A DNA stretch of 64,000 nucleotides from Virgibacillus indicus (lineage in GTDB: Bacteria; Bacillota; Bacilli; Bacillales; Amphibacillaceae): assembly GCF_002266285.1 (NCBI RefSeq), contig NZ_NPMS01000010.1:1-64000 (forward strand), read 5' to 3'. A model generated the notes under the pieces. That model had not been told where the DNA came from. It made no database searches and was given only the letters and a program-made list of their open reading frames with translations. The stretch's first letter is position 1. Each line of letters begins with the position of its first letter. Positions 49,913 to 59,525 of this stretch are shown here, in pieces. The position numbers and the translations under genes are program-made.

Positions 49913-51082
49913 TTGAAATTTTCAGATCGATTAAATAATTTACCACCACAATTCTTTGCTAAACTGGCACAGAATGTAACTGCAGCGGTTGCAGAGGGAA
50001 GAGATATTATTAATCTTGGGCAGGGAAACCCTGATCAGCCAACACCTCCCCATATTGTCAAAGCAGTACAGGAGGCCGCTGAAAAACCTGAAATGCATAA
50101 ATATTCTCCTTTTCGGGGAACTCCTGAGTTCAGGCAAGCTGCCAGTGATTTTTATAAACGGCAATATGATGTAGAGATTGACCCTGATACAGAAGTAGCT
50201 ATTCTTTTTGGGGCAAAGGCTGGACTTGTTGAATTGCCCCTTGCCTTGATGAATGAAGGTGAATTAATGCTTCTTCCTGACCCAGGCTATCCCGACTATT
50301 TATCTGGTGCAGGTTTGGCAAACGTAAAATATGAAATAATGCCGTTGCTTGCTGAAAATAACTTTCTCCCAGATTATAGGAAACTAACAGAAGAACAAAA
50401 ACAGCTTGCTAAATTGATGTATTTAAATTACCCAAATAACCCTACCGGTGCAACAGCCTCATTGAGTTTTTTTGAAGAAACAATACAACTTGCGAAGAAA
50501 TCCGGTATAAAAATCGTTCATGATTTTGCATATGGGGCAATTGGGTTTGATGGGAAAAAACCGGTAAGCTACATGCAGGCTGAAGGTGCAAAGGAAAATG
50601 GCATTGAACTTTACACAATGTCCAAGACATATAATATGGCCGGATGGCGAGTTGGATTTGCTGTTGGGAATAAACAAATGATCGAAGCAATCAACCTTAT
50701 ACAGGACCACCTTTATGTAGGTTTATTTCCAGCTGTGCAGCATGCGGCTGCTGTGGCACTGACCGCTGACCAGACATGTGTGGACGATCTCGTGAAACTT
50801 TATGAACAGCGCCGTAATGTTTTAATGGCTGAATGTAAGCGGATTGGATGGGACGTTACAGCTCAAAGCGGATCATTTTTCGCATGGTTGCCAGTTCCTG
50901 CGGGCTTTACAAGCGAAGAATTTACTGAATTTCTCCTGGAAAAAGCGGATGTTGCAGTTGCAGCAGGAAATGGCTTTGGAGAATACGGAGAAGGTTATAT
51001 TCGGGTTGGTCTTTTAATGGATGAAGAACGGATTAAAGAGGCTATTTCGCGGATAGAACAGCTTGGGGTTTTTTTGAAATAA
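49913..51082 (+). CDS. mtnE: PLP aminotransferase, MtnE-like
   Basis: 389-residue class I aminotransferase. It closely resembles B. subtilis MtnE, which transaminates 2-keto-4-methylthiobutyrate to methionine in the salvage pathway: DIINLGQGNPDQPTP, HKYSPFRGTPEFRQA, YLNYPNNPTGA (Asn/Pro), HDFAYGAIGFDG, and PLP Lys in TMSKTYNMAGWRVGFAVG (about 235). TTG start, 8 nt after AGGGGG. No other mtn gene is adjacent and no S-box is seen upstream. Confidence 0.87.
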   Translation: MKFSDRLNNLPPQFFAKLAQNVTAAVAEGRDIINLGQGNPDQPTPPHIVKAVQEAAEKPEMHKYSPFRGTPEFRQAASDFYKRQYDVEIDPDTEVAILFGAKAGLVELPLALMNEGELMLLPDPGYPDYLSGAGLANVKYEIMPLLAENNFLPDYRKLTEEQKQLAKLMYLNYPNNPTGATASLSFFEETIQLAKKSGIKIVHDFAYGAIGFDGKKPVSYMQAEGAKENGIELYTMSKTYNMAGWRVGFAVGNKQMIEAINLIQDHLYVGLFPAVQHAAAVALTADQTCVDDLVKLYEQRRNVLMAECKRIGWDVTAQSGSFFAWLPVPAGFTSEEFTEFLLEKADVAVAAGNGFGEYGEGYIRVGLLMDEERIKEAISRIEQLGVFLK

Positions 51083-51099
51083 TATAGTAAAATGTAGTA

Positions 51100-51133
51100 A
51101 AATGCCATATGCGATAATAGCATATGGCATTTT
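51100..51133 (+). terminator. Terminator of mtnE
   Basis: Perfect 11-bp stem ATGCCATATGC/GCATATGGCAT with a 7-nt loop, then TTTTCATTTT. Confidence 0.92.
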
Positions 51134-51193
51134 TCATTTTGTAGCTTATTGGTTTTTTGATGTATGTTTGTTCGATTGAATTACAGTTACAAT

Positions 51194-51349
51194 GCTATGT
51201 GACGTTTCATGCCTTATGTTTGCTTGAGATGGCTCATAGGACTTGGCTATGTGACGTTTGATGCCGTATATTTGCTGAAAACAGCTCATAGTACCTGGCT
51301 ATGTGACGTTCAATGCCTTATGTTTACTTGAAACGGCTTATATAGCACT
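51194..51349. repeat. Three tandem 52-bp repeats
   Basis: Copies start at 51194, 51246 and 51298, each beginning GCTATGTGACGTT and continuing with ATGCCTTATGTTTGCTTGA-like and GGCTCATAG-like parts. Copy identity is roughly 75-85 percent by eye. There is no ORF and no spacer. The rest of the gap to 51395 holds nothing I recognise. Confidence 0.85.
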
Positions 51350-51395
51350 GATATATCCTCTTAAGGTAGGCAGCTTATAAAACAGTTATCTTTAC

Positions 51396-52118
51396 TTAAT
51401 AATCCTTAGGCTGAACCGTCAAAAAACGCATCCGGTAGACATTCATCGCCGTCTCTCCAAGCGTATCCATAAGATTATGGTTTGCATATGCTCCAATAAT
51501 TGCACCAAATCCTGGGACCAATTGCAGCATTTTTATCAAGTCAATATAATCACGGTACTCCTGCTGAAACACGCGCCAATCCATATCTGCCAGTTTCCCT
51601 TTTTCTTCTTCCCAATTCTCTATAATATAAAATGTTTCCTTTCGTTTTTCATCACTGGAAAAAGCCAACTGGAAAATATGCAGAAGGAACAGCCTTTCTT
51701 CATATTCACTTGTATCATATCCATAAACTGCTGCAGCTTCGAACAGAAACTTCATTTTAATGGATAATAGAAGCGGGAAATCAGCAAGCCCAAGGAAAAT
51801 CCCTCCTGCGCCTGTTCCAGCTCCTTCAATTACAGCTGTTTTGCGATAGGTAGTTAATTTCTCTTTAAGCAGTTCATCCCTGGCAGACAAGCCTGCTTTA
51901 ACTGGCTGTAATTTCTTAGTCGTAATGGTTGAGCCAACCAATGTAGCCTTAACCATATTCTTGATACTATCTGTGATGATTTTATGAGCTCTTTCTGGTA
52001 TCATTCCATTTATTTTTGTTTGTGCTTTTTTAGATAACTGATTAAATAGGCCGGATTTTTTCAAAACCTTATTTCGCCAATCATGCAGCTCTTCGTATAC
52101 TTTTGTCTCATATTTCAT
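51396..52118 (-). CDS. EcsC family protein
   Basis: 240-residue EcsC-family protein with the family core VIEGAGTGAGGIFLGLADFP (about 95-114), SIKMKFLFEAAAVYGYD and VPGFGAIIGAYANHNLMDTL near the C-terminus; the glycine-rich stretches may touch the membrane. EcsC is associated with the Ecs ABC transporter in B. subtilis, but here there is no ecsAB. Start at ATG 52118 (AGAGGAT 10 nt upstream); TTG at 52124 is the alternative. Confidence 0.85.
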   Translation of the reverse strand: MKYETKVYEELHDWRNKVLKKSGLFNQLSKKAQTKINGMIPERAHKIITDSIKNMVKATLVGSTITTKKLQPVKAGLSARDELLKEKLTTYRKTAVIEGAGTGAGGIFLGLADFPLLLSIKMKFLFEAAAVYGYDTSEYEERLFLLHIFQLAFSSDEKRKETFYIIENWEEEKGKLADMDWRVFQQEYRDYIDLIKMLQLVPGFGAIIGAYANHNLMDTLGETAMNVYRMRFLTVQPKDY

Positions 52119-52217
52119 ATTCAAACCATCCTCTTATCTTTCTATACTTAATTATACGTTTCACTTAGAAAAAAGATTCAGTAATGGCTTGATATGATCT
52201 TAATGCCGCTGGGCTTT

Positions 52218-52670
52218 CTATCTTCTTTCCTTCCAAAGCTTCATCGGATCTTCCTGATTCTTCTCTAAGGACATTTGCACCATCGGGAGCATACGCTCTT
52301 CGCTTGTTTTTTGTAAATCAGCATAAATATCCTTTGATTTGCCTAGTCCAGCTTCTACCGCATCCTCAACTGATGCGCAGTAATAGATTTTTTCAATACC
52401 AGCAAAATACATCGATGTTAAGCACATTGGACAAGGTTCCCCGCTTGCGTACATGGTATACCCTGATAAATCATTCGTTTGCAGTTTCTCCTGGGCACGG
52501 CGAATAGCCAATAGTTCAGCATGACCGCTTACATCATATTTATTATGAAGCTCATTCACACCTTCAGTTATAATATGATTATCTTTCACAAGCACCGCTC
52601 CAAACGGCTGCCCGCCTTCACGTACATTTTCAGCTGCCAGTTCTACCGCACGCTCCATGAATTTATCCAC
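52218..52670 (-). CDS. Nucleoside/guanine deaminase (GuaD-like CDA fold)
   Basis: 150 residues with the zinc motifs SGHAELLAIRRA (His-Ala-Glu, about 50) and GEPCPMCLTSMYFAG (about 78). Domain order and C-terminal MLPMVQMSLEKNQEDPMKLW fit the guanine deaminase group rather than TadA. GTG start with GAGGAGG upstream. Reaction inferred: hydrolytic deamination of guanine or a related purine. Confidence 0.85.
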   Translation of the reverse strand: MDKFMERAVELAAENVREGGQPFGAVLVKDNHIITEGVNELHNKYDVSGHAELLAIRRAQEKLQTNDLSGYTMYASGEPCPMCLTSMYFAGIEKIYYCASVEDAVEAGLGKSKDIYADLQKTSEERMLPMVQMSLEKNQEDPMKLWKERR

Positions 52671-52769
52671 TATATATCCTCCTCTATAATTCTGCTTACT
52701 GCTATTCTAAGATATTCATACCTCCCCGACAAACAAAACAGCGAATTACCCGCAACGCAAATATGATGC

Positions 52770-53372
52770 CTAAGGTGATTCGCCTGATTTAGTTTCTTCC
52801 TTAGCAGCCCTATATTTCCTCACAATATAAAAAAGTCCAATAAGTATCACAATAAAGGCAGCAGCATAGCCATAAATGCTTTGCTCTCTAAAGAATTGCT
52901 TTATCGCTTCGTAACTTCCATTAAAATAATCTCCCAGGAACATCATGCCATATGACCATGGATAGATACCTATTAAGGTCAGCAAAAAATATTTAAATGG
53001 ATTCACTTTGCTTAGACCAGCTACGTAAGAAATATAATTTCCAATACCGAACGGCCGTGATATTGCAATGCTCCAGATTCCATACCGTTTAAAATATGCC
53101 TGTCCTTTTACCAATCCTTTATTTATTCTTTTAGGAAGATGTCCCTGCAGTTTCGCTGCTAAAAAGAATGGGATAAGGCTGGCAATACTGTAAAAAACAC
53201 TCATGCCTACTGCAATTACAGCAATCTCCAGATAACCAGGTGAAAGGATATAACCAAATGAAAGTACGACAAATACACCAGGAAAGGGCAAGGATGACCC
53301 TTCTAAAAACATTGCCGCAAATAATCCGGTCAGTCCGATAGAATTAAGCCATTCCAAAATTTGCTGAATCAA
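52770..53372 (-). CDS. DedA family membrane protein (first copy)
   Basis: 200 residues of the DedA/VTT family, with LEGSSLPFPGVFVVLSFG, the amphipathic KRYGIWSIAISRPFGIGNYISYVAGLSK containing the key Arg (about 110-137; written here as one region) and four to five membrane helices. DedA proteins flip or recycle lipids such as undecaprenyl phosphate and support membrane potential. TTG start, weak SD. Second member at 56288-56902. Confidence 0.85.
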   Translation of the reverse strand: MIQQILEWLNSIGLTGLFAAMFLEGSSLPFPGVFVVLSFGYILSPGYLEIAVIAVGMSVFYSIASLIPFFLAAKLQGHLPKRINKGLVKGQAYFKRYGIWSIAISRPFGIGNYISYVAGLSKVNPFKYFLLTLIGIYPWSYGMMFLGDYFNGSYEAIKQFFREQSIYGYAAAFIVILIGLFYIVRKYRAAKEETKSGESP

Positions 53373-53535
53373 CAGATGTTCACTTCTTTCCGGCTTTCAT
53401 TCTGCTCTAATTTTTGAATCTATAAAGCCAGTTTTCACAAGTTATTTTCTCACATCAGAGTCTTTCTATACGACATCATTATTTAACCCAATAGAAAATC
53501 ACCCTGCCTTATAATGGAAAGCAGGATGATATAAT

Positions 53536-54363
53536 CTACACTAATCTTTCTATATCCGAAACTAGCTCTTTCAGTAAATTTACACCCTTTCTTGTATCAT
53601 CCTCATCTGCCGAAATCAATGAAACGATTTCATCTATCCTATCCTTATATTCAGCGGGCTTAACTTCGAACCGATCCACCACCGCCACAGCTTTCTTCTC
53701 ATTGATGCAATATTCCTCATTTAGAGCAAACAGTACCTGATTTAAACAGGAAATTGAACGAAAGACGTGGCCCGAAACGTAATAAGCATCATTTTTATCC
53801 ACATTATCATCTGCGAATATATTCGAAAAAGATGCCTCAAACATAAAGTACTCAACAATAGCCTTTTTCAAAGTGTTTGGATATGGCATTGCCTTTTCTT
53901 TTAATACAGAGAGCTTATTCATTGGATCAGTCAATATCTTACTAATTGCAATTTCACCCATGTACATCACATTCAAGAATGCATGTGGATGACCAGTATG
54001 ATAATGTGAAGATACATGACCTCGCAGACCATCTTCAATTACCTGCTCGACTCGATGTACATCACGAAAAATAAGGTCTACATGATAACCTTCAACAATC
54101 AGCCAGCCGCCTCCATTGATCCATGGTCCCCATTCTCCTAATGAAGAAACTAAATTGTCCCGATGCTCATCATCCAGCTTTAAAGCTGCCTCACCTACTG
54201 CACTTACATCAAAATCTTCTACATCATAATAGATACCTATATCAATATCAGAATCAGGCCTGTTTGTGCCTCTTGCCCTTGACCCGCCTAATACAACACC
54301 AACAATACCAGGTAAATCCACAAGCGCTCGACTAACATCATTAATCACTTTTCCTACCGACAT
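53536..54363 (-). CDS. Nucleotidyltransferase-fold protein
   Basis: 275 residues. N-terminal minimal nucleotidyltransferase motif GVVLGGSRARGTNRPDSDID (about 22-41) with catalytic GGSRA ... DSDID and the third acid in YHVDLIFRD (about 100). A helical C-terminal half follows. The design resembles aminoglycoside or lincosamide nucleotidyltransferases and DUF4037-type proteins. Substrate unknown. It starts 18 nt after the bmrA stop on the same strand. Confidence 0.78.
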   Translation of the reverse strand: MSVGKVINDVSRALVDLPGIVGVVLGGSRARGTNRPDSDIDIGIYYDVEDFDVSAVGEAALKLDDEHRDNLVSSLGEWGPWINGGGWLIVEGYHVDLIFRDVHRVEQVIEDGLRGHVSSHYHTGHPHAFLNVMYMGEIAISKILTDPMNKLSVLKEKAMPYPNTLKKAIVEYFMFEASFSNIFADDNVDKNDAYYVSGHVFRSISCLNQVLFALNEEYCINEKKAVAVVDRFEVKPAEYKDRIDEIVSLISADEDDTRKGVNLLKELVSDIERLV

Positions 54364-54380
54364 AAAACCACCTCTTCACA

Positions 54381-56114
54381 CTAAGTCAGCTGCTGCTCAG
54401 CAAATTCACGATACAAAACATGGGTTTCCGTCAATTCTTTATGCGTTCCGCTTCCAGTAATTTGTCCCTTTTCAATAAATATAATTTTATCTGCGTCAAC
54501 AATTGTTGATAACCTGTGGGCAATTACAAAAGTAGTGCGTCCTTCCATTAATCTTGTCAGTGCCTCCTGAACGGCATGCTCGGATTGACTGTCCAGGCTC
54601 GCCGTTGCTTCATCCAGCATTAATATTTTAGGATCTCTCAAAAATGCCCGTGCGATATTAATCCGCTGTCTTTGTCCACCTGAGAGCTTAACTCCCCGCT
54701 CTCCAACCTTTGTATCAAGCCCTTCTGGAAATGCTTTAATAAATTGATTTGCATATGCCATTTCAGCAACTTCCCATAACCTGCTTTCCGGTACAGTTTC
54801 AGCATCTTTTAACCCGTATGTCAGGTTTTCGCGGATTGTTCCAGCCATCATTGCACTTTCCTGGGAAACATAGCCAATTTGCCTGCGCCAGGAATTTAAT
54901 GATAATTCATTGATTAACGTATCTCCGATTCGGATTTCCCCTTCGGTTGGTTCGTAATACCTTTCAATCAGCCCGAATAATGTGGTTTTCCCACCACCGC
55001 TTGGGCCGGCAAATGCAATCTTTTCTCCTGGGCGTGCATCAAATGAAACATTTTCAATAACGAGCTCATCCTCATAAGAAAATGAAACATTGGAAACATG
55101 CATCGGCTGATTGGAAATATCCATTTCCATACCAACTTGACCTGTTTCTTCTTCCACTTCCAATATCTCAATAATTCTTTCGGTTGCGCCTTTTCCTTTT
55201 TGAAGTTCAGTAAAAAACATTGCAAATGACGTAACCGGAAAGATGATTTGGAACAAGTACAGCAGAAATGCAACAAGTGAACCTGTTGACATGGAACCCT
55301 CGGCAACGCGGATTCCCCCATAACCAATGATAACAACAATGACAACCATCATAACGGTCTGCATAAATGGACCAATTAATGCAAAGATTTTGGCCTCTTT
55401 TAATCCGTAGTCATACATTTTCTTAATACCGTTCAATCCTTTAGCCTCTTCAACTTGTTCAGCAGTTGAAGATTTCATTAGACGCACTTCTCCCAATGTT
55501 TGTTGTATCTCTCCTGTAAATGTTGCCGTTTCGTCCTGCAGCCCTTTTGAAACCTTTGCCATTCTGCGTCCAAGCGGCATCATAATTGCGAAGGTAACCG
55601 GTATCGCAATTAACATTAGCAATGTCATTTTCCAGTCCATAATAAGTAAAATAACAAGTGACCCAATAATTGTTATCAATCCAGTAATAAACTGCGGAAA
55701 ATGCTGTGAAATTAAATTTTTTACAATTCCTGTATCATTCACAACTCGACTCACTGATTCCCCGCTTGCATGTTTATCAAAAAAGCTAACCGGCAAACGG
55801 ATCAGCTTGAACCACATAATTTCCCGGAGTCTCGCAACAATTTTCTGCCCTACTGCAGCTAGCAGATATGTTGAAATCCCATCTACAACTGCTTGTAAAA
55901 TAAACACCACAAAAATTATAATGATTAGTGTGGTGCTTAATGTCTCTATTGAAAATCCATCTACCAATTCTTTTGTCAGCAGTGGGATGGCCAGACCAAC
56001 AAGCATGGTAATAACACTGCCTATTAATCCAAATACCAATGTCATTTTCGGGATATTTGTAGACAAAACCAACGAAATAAATGGTTTTAATCCTTGTTTC
56101 TGCTGTTTTTCCAT
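54381..56114 (-). CDS. bmrA: Multidrug ABC exporter, BmrA-like
   Basis: 577-residue half-transporter: six membrane helices (about 25-310) and a nucleotide-binding domain (Walker A GPSGGGKTT about 372, signature LSGGQRQRINIARA about 478, Walker B ILMLDEATASLD about 498). It strongly resembles B. subtilis BmrA, a homodimeric exporter of hydrophobic drugs including cervimycin. SD CAGGAGA. Read together with the nucleotidyltransferase gene downstream. Confidence 0.9.
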   Translation of the reverse strand: MEKQQKQGLKPFISLVLSTNIPKMTLVFGLIGSVITMLVGLAIPLLTKELVDGFSIETLSTTLIIIIFVVFILQAVVDGISTYLLAAVGQKIVARLREIMWFKLIRLPVSFFDKHASGESVSRVVNDTGIVKNLISQHFPQFITGLITIIGSLVILLIMDWKMTLLMLIAIPVTFAIMMPLGRRMAKVSKGLQDETATFTGEIQQTLGEVRLMKSSTAEQVEEAKGLNGIKKMYDYGLKEAKIFALIGPFMQTVMMVVIVVIIGYGGIRVAEGSMSTGSLVAFLLYLFQIIFPVTSFAMFFTELQKGKGATERIIEILEVEEETGQVGMEMDISNQPMHVSNVSFSYEDELVIENVSFDARPGEKIAFAGPSGGGKTTLFGLIERYYEPTEGEIRIGDTLINELSLNSWRRQIGYVSQESAMMAGTIRENLTYGLKDAETVPESRLWEVAEMAYANQFIKAFPEGLDTKVGERGVKLSGGQRQRINIARAFLRDPKILMLDEATASLDSQSEHAVQEALTRLMEGRTTFVIAHRLSTIVDADKIIFIEKGQITGSGTHKELTETHVLYREFAEQQLT

Positions 56115-56287
56115 CGTATTCTCCTGTCATATCAAATATAAAGAGAGGGACCCAAGAACTGTCTTCCTCTCGTCACTATTTTTCACTGTATCACACTCTC
56201 AAATATTCACCAGCATGAGATATCTTGACCTATTTTTGAAGATTTAAATATTGATTTGAAAATGAAGGCTGTTGATAGCCCTCTTCG

Positions 56288-56902
56288 TTATTTATTCTTT
56301 ATGATCCTCTTTCTCACATATAAAACAACAAATACAATTGCCAGCAGTCCCAGCATTGCATATACCACATTTGAATAAATATCCATATAACCTACAATCG
56401 TTTCCCATGAATCACCCAGCGCAGCACCGATGCTTACCAATACCACATTCCAGATCAAGGTTCCAAGTGTCGTCAGCAATAAAAAAGTGACAAAGTTCAT
56501 ACCTGACATTCCTGCTGGCAATGAGATCAGGCTTCTGATTAACGGAATGAAGCGACAGAAAAATACTGTCCAGACACCGTATTTATCAAACCACTCATCT
56601 GCTTTATGGATATCTTTTTTCTTCAATCTTAAAATAAGGCCATACTTCTCTACGATCCTCTCCAGCCTGCTGACATCCAGTAGCATCCCAATTCCATAAA
56701 GTATGATCGCACCGAATACTGACCCTTTTGTCGATACCGCTACAACTCCCAGTACCCCCATTTCAGTTTGGGTTGTCATAAATCCCCCAAAAGTCAGAAT
56801 GACCTCAGAAGGAATGGGTGGAAATAGATTTTCCAATGTTATTAACAGAAAAATCCCGAAATAACCAAACTCCTCCATAAATTGCATAATCCATTCTTCC
56901 AT
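56288..56902 (-). CDS. DedA family membrane protein (second copy)
   Basis: 204 residues: LITLENLFPPIPSEVILTFG (about 20-40), the basic central KYGVWTVFFCRFIPLIRSLI with the Arg residues typical of DedA (about 108-127), then PAGMSGMNFVTFLLLT. Closer to the YngC/YbfM branch than the copy at 52770. Probable lipid carrier recycling; inferred. Confidence 0.9.
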   Translation of the reverse strand: MEEWIMQFMEEFGYFGIFLLITLENLFPPIPSEVILTFGGFMTTQTEMGVLGVVAVSTKGSVFGAIILYGIGMLLDVSRLERIVEKYGLILRLKKKDIHKADEWFDKYGVWTVFFCRFIPLIRSLISLPAGMSGMNFVTFLLLTTLGTLIWNVVLVSIGAALGDSWETIVGYMDIYSNVVYAMLGLLAIVFVVLYVRKRIIKNK

Positions 56903-57002
56903 AAATACTCTCCCTGCTTATTAAAATTACTATCTATATATATGACAGGAATTTTCAGTATTTCCTAATGATATCATATTGATTATCTATTAAATATCAC
57001 AA

Positions 57003-57046
57003 AAAAGGCAATTCTTAATCAAACGTTTGATTAAGAATTGCCTTTT
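57003..57046 (-). terminator. 44-nt perfect palindrome, terminator
   Basis: 22-bp arms centred between 57024 and 57025, with AAAAGG/CCTTTT at the ends. It lies 17 nt after the stop of the minus-strand secreted protein gene, whose transcript it should end. Unusually long for a terminator. Confidence 0.75.
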
Positions 57047-57063
57047 GTCTAAACTACAGTATT

Positions 57064-57858
57064 TTATTTCTCCAGTTTCTCCTTCAATTCCAGAAGCCGC
57101 CGATTACCTGGATCCATTTCCAGGCCCTTTTCTATCGATAAACCCGCTTCCTGCAGCAGATTAGCCTTAACCTGTGCATCCGCAAGTGCATACCAATAAT
57201 ACCATGCATTCATTTTAGCTATTTTTTCTTCATAAAATGCTTTTATTTTTGGATAATACATCGAATATATTTTATCATCCTGAGCAAATTTATTTCCATC
57301 CCATTCCAATACCTCGACTGTGTAGGCATCACAGCAAAATTGCTGCCAAACTGATAAATAAGTTTGCTTCCTCTGTGTGATCGTTTCTAATTTGTGATAA
57401 GGGATAGAATCATTTAATTTATGCAACGTACTGTTCTGCCACTGGAAAATTTCTAACTCATTGCCAGCAGAAGCTCCAATCATCCAGCCTAGCAGATATT
57501 CCTTCACTCCATCACCATCGATGTCTGTCAGACCCGAATAATGTATATCAAATCCTTCTCCAGCTGCTTCCCAAACCTTTTTCCATTGACCACTTTCCAT
57601 TTTCAAGACCATTGCCTTTAATTGGTCAGTCCCGTTTTTCTCATTAAAAGTAACAACCAATTCATCCTGACCATCCTTATCAAAATCGTATCGCAGAATT
57701 GCCTTTGTATCAGCCGGTTCCTCCGCTTTCACTAATTCAGAATTTGCCGGCAGAAACTCCTCTGCAATTCCAGCAGGATCCTTTGGCTTCTCAGCAGCAT
57801 GTACAGTTGAGCAGATGAATGCAGTTAACAGAATAATAATTAAGCGAATCATTTCCAA
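57064..57858 (-). CDS. Secreted protein with VCBS/FG-GAP-like calcium repeats
   Basis: 264 residues. N-terminal signal peptide (MIRLIIILLTAFICSTVHAA). Two Asp-rich repeats, YDFDKDGQDELVV (about 68) and TDIDGDGVKEYLLG (about 110), resemble FG-GAP/VCBS calcium-binding loops. The C-terminal part resembles a TPR-like helix pair (SIEKGLEMDPGNRRLLELKE). Start TTG at 57858 is 6 nt after GGAG; ATG at 57852 is the alternative. It lies 53 nt after the ABC permease and may be read with it. Role unknown. Confidence 0.72.
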   Translation of the reverse strand: MEMIRLIIILLTAFICSTVHAAEKPKDPAGIAEEFLPANSELVKAEEPADTKAILRYDFDKDGQDELVVTFNEKNGTDQLKAMVLKMESGQWKKVWEAAGEGFDIHYSGLTDIDGDGVKEYLLGWMIGASAGNELEIFQWQNSTLHKLNDSIPYHKLETITQRKQTYLSVWQQFCCDAYTVEVLEWDGNKFAQDDKIYSMYYPKIKAFYEEKIAKMNAWYYWYALADAQVKANLLQEAGLSIEKGLEMDPGNRRLLELKEKLEK

Positions 57859-57911
57859 GATACACTCCTTTGAAATTTGATTGCTTGTATTATTCACTTA
57901 AAACTGCACCA

Positions 57912-59525
57912 TCATCCCTTGATATCTCTTCTGTTATAGCCAAGAAAACCAGCAGCAGCCAGTACCACTGCAATAATAGTAAGTACAATGATTTTCATGA
58001 AATCCATATCCTCAACAGGAACTTGCGGGATGTGTTCATATACGGAAAGATTATTCACCCATTCCGGGAATTCCAGTAAACCGCTGAGATAGATAACGAC
58101 AAAGCCATAAATTAAATAAAACCAGACTATCCCAGCTGCTTTCGGAATAATCCCCAAAGTAAACACAGCGAGTCCGATCACAATCCACATTGCAGGCAGG
58201 TACACAAGAGCTGATTTGAATGTTGAACCGAGTGATAACGCATCATCCATCACAGCAGCCGCCGCGGACCACAACCCAACCGCTGTAAGTAACTGCATAA
58301 TAATGCTAACCGCAATCGCCAATAGAAAATATCCGCCCAGCATGCGGTTGCGCGACAAGGAGCGACTGTATAAATACTCTGTACGATTTTTATTTTCTTC
58401 CCCTTTTAGTTTTAATATCGTCATAACTGCAGGCACTGTACCAATCAAAGCCATTATCGCCATCAGCAAGACGATAAACTGTTCCGTCATCGTATAGCCT
58501 TCTTCTTCTGTTAAAAAGGCCTGCATAAATTCAATATCTGCAAAATAGGTTTCCAGGTCACCCAAAATCGAACCAAACGAGGCACCTAATGCAAACAGAC
58601 CGATTCCCCATGAAATTATATTGGTGCGCTGCAATCGCAATGTAAGACCAATTGGAGTTTGCAAAAGGGATGAAGCTTGCCTTCTTCCTCCTCGAGCTGG
58701 TATAAAGCCGGAACCCAAATCACGGATAGAGTTTAAATAAAAACCTATGATATTTATTACAATGCTTAAAGCAAAAGACAGAATGACTGGCCACCAATCG
58801 TTTCCGGCAAATACATCTGTCCTGACTGTCCATCCTAAAGGTGAAATAAGCGAAAGTGCCTCATTACTCACATCGCCGACTGCACGAACAAGATATGCCA
58901 CAATTAAAACAGCAAATGAAAGCATCGTGGCTCCTCTTGAAGTTTCAGCAAGCTGTGCAAAGACTGCCGTAAATCCACCAAAAACTAAGCCTGTCGCACC
59001 TAAGACTGCACCATATAAAATAGCGCTTTCAAGATTAATTCCTTCTATCCCCAGCACAGATAACCCCAATCCTATAAAGAGGGCTAAAACTGCATTCACT
59101 GCTGTTAATATGATCATTGCTGCACTTACATAAGACAAGCGGCCAGCAGGAAGTGCGCGAACCATTTCAGTACGGCCATCCTCCTCATCTGCCCGTGTAC
59201 TTCTTCCTACAAGCAAAATACTCATAATTGCAACTGCAATGGCAGAAAATAATAGCATTTCGTGAGTAAATAATGTTCCGATTGAACCTAGATAATCCTG
59301 CTCTTCATACCCGGGACCAAGCATCGCAATCATAGCGGGATTATCCATTGTCAGAGCAAATGCTTGTTTAGATTTCTCATCTGTATACATATCCGGATAG
59401 GCTGATGCAACAGCTAGAGTTATAATAATCAATCCAAGCAGCCAAATCAGAATTTTGAAGCGCTGCTGCCTGAGAAGCAACTTTGTAATTTCACCTGTTC
59501 CTTTGAATAAATGGGTGGGTGTCAT
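57912..59525 (-). CDS. ABC-2 exporter permease (polyketide-antibiotic exporter type)
   Basis: 537 residues with about twelve hydrophobic segments, two fused six-helix halves. It is the type annotated as exporter of polyketide antibiotics. Conserved stretch GRSTRADEEDGRTEMVRALP (about 107-126). Start ATG has CAGGAGG upstream and overlaps the ATPase stop by one base. Substrate unknown; efflux of hydrophobic compounds is likely. Confidence 0.87.
   Translation of the reverse strand: MTPTHLFKGTGEITKLLLRQQRFKILIWLLGLIIITLAVASAYPDMYTDEKSKQAFALTMDNPAMIAMLGPGYEEQDYLGSIGTLFTHEMLLFSAIAVAIMSILLVGRSTRADEEDGRTEMVRALPAGRLSYVSAAMIILTAVNAVLALFIGLGLSVLGIEGINLESAILYGAVLGATGLVFGGFTAVFAQLAETSRGATMLSFAVLIVAYLVRAVGDVSNEALSLISPLGWTVRTDVFAGNDWWPVILSFALSIVINIIGFYLNSIRDLGSGFIPARGGRRQASSLLQTPIGLTLRLQRTNIISWGIGLFALGASFGSILGDLETYFADIEFMQAFLTEEEGYTMTEQFIVLLMAIMALIGTVPAVMTILKLKGEENKNRTEYLYSRSLSRNRMLGGYFLLAIAVSIIMQLLTAVGLWSAAAAVMDDALSLGSTFKSALVYLPAMWIVIGLAVFTLGIIPKAAGIVWFYLIYGFVVIYLSGLLEFPEWVNNLSVYEHIPQVPVEDMDFMKIIVLTIIAVVLAAAGFLGYNRRDIKG

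Noticed and set aside
51194..51349. CRISPR array
   Set aside because: The 52-bp units abut with no spacers, copies are degenerate and no cas gene is nearby.
55807..56247. 146-codon ORF antisense to bmrA
   Set aside because: It mirrors the bmrA reading frame, has no SD, and bmrA has a clear family match.
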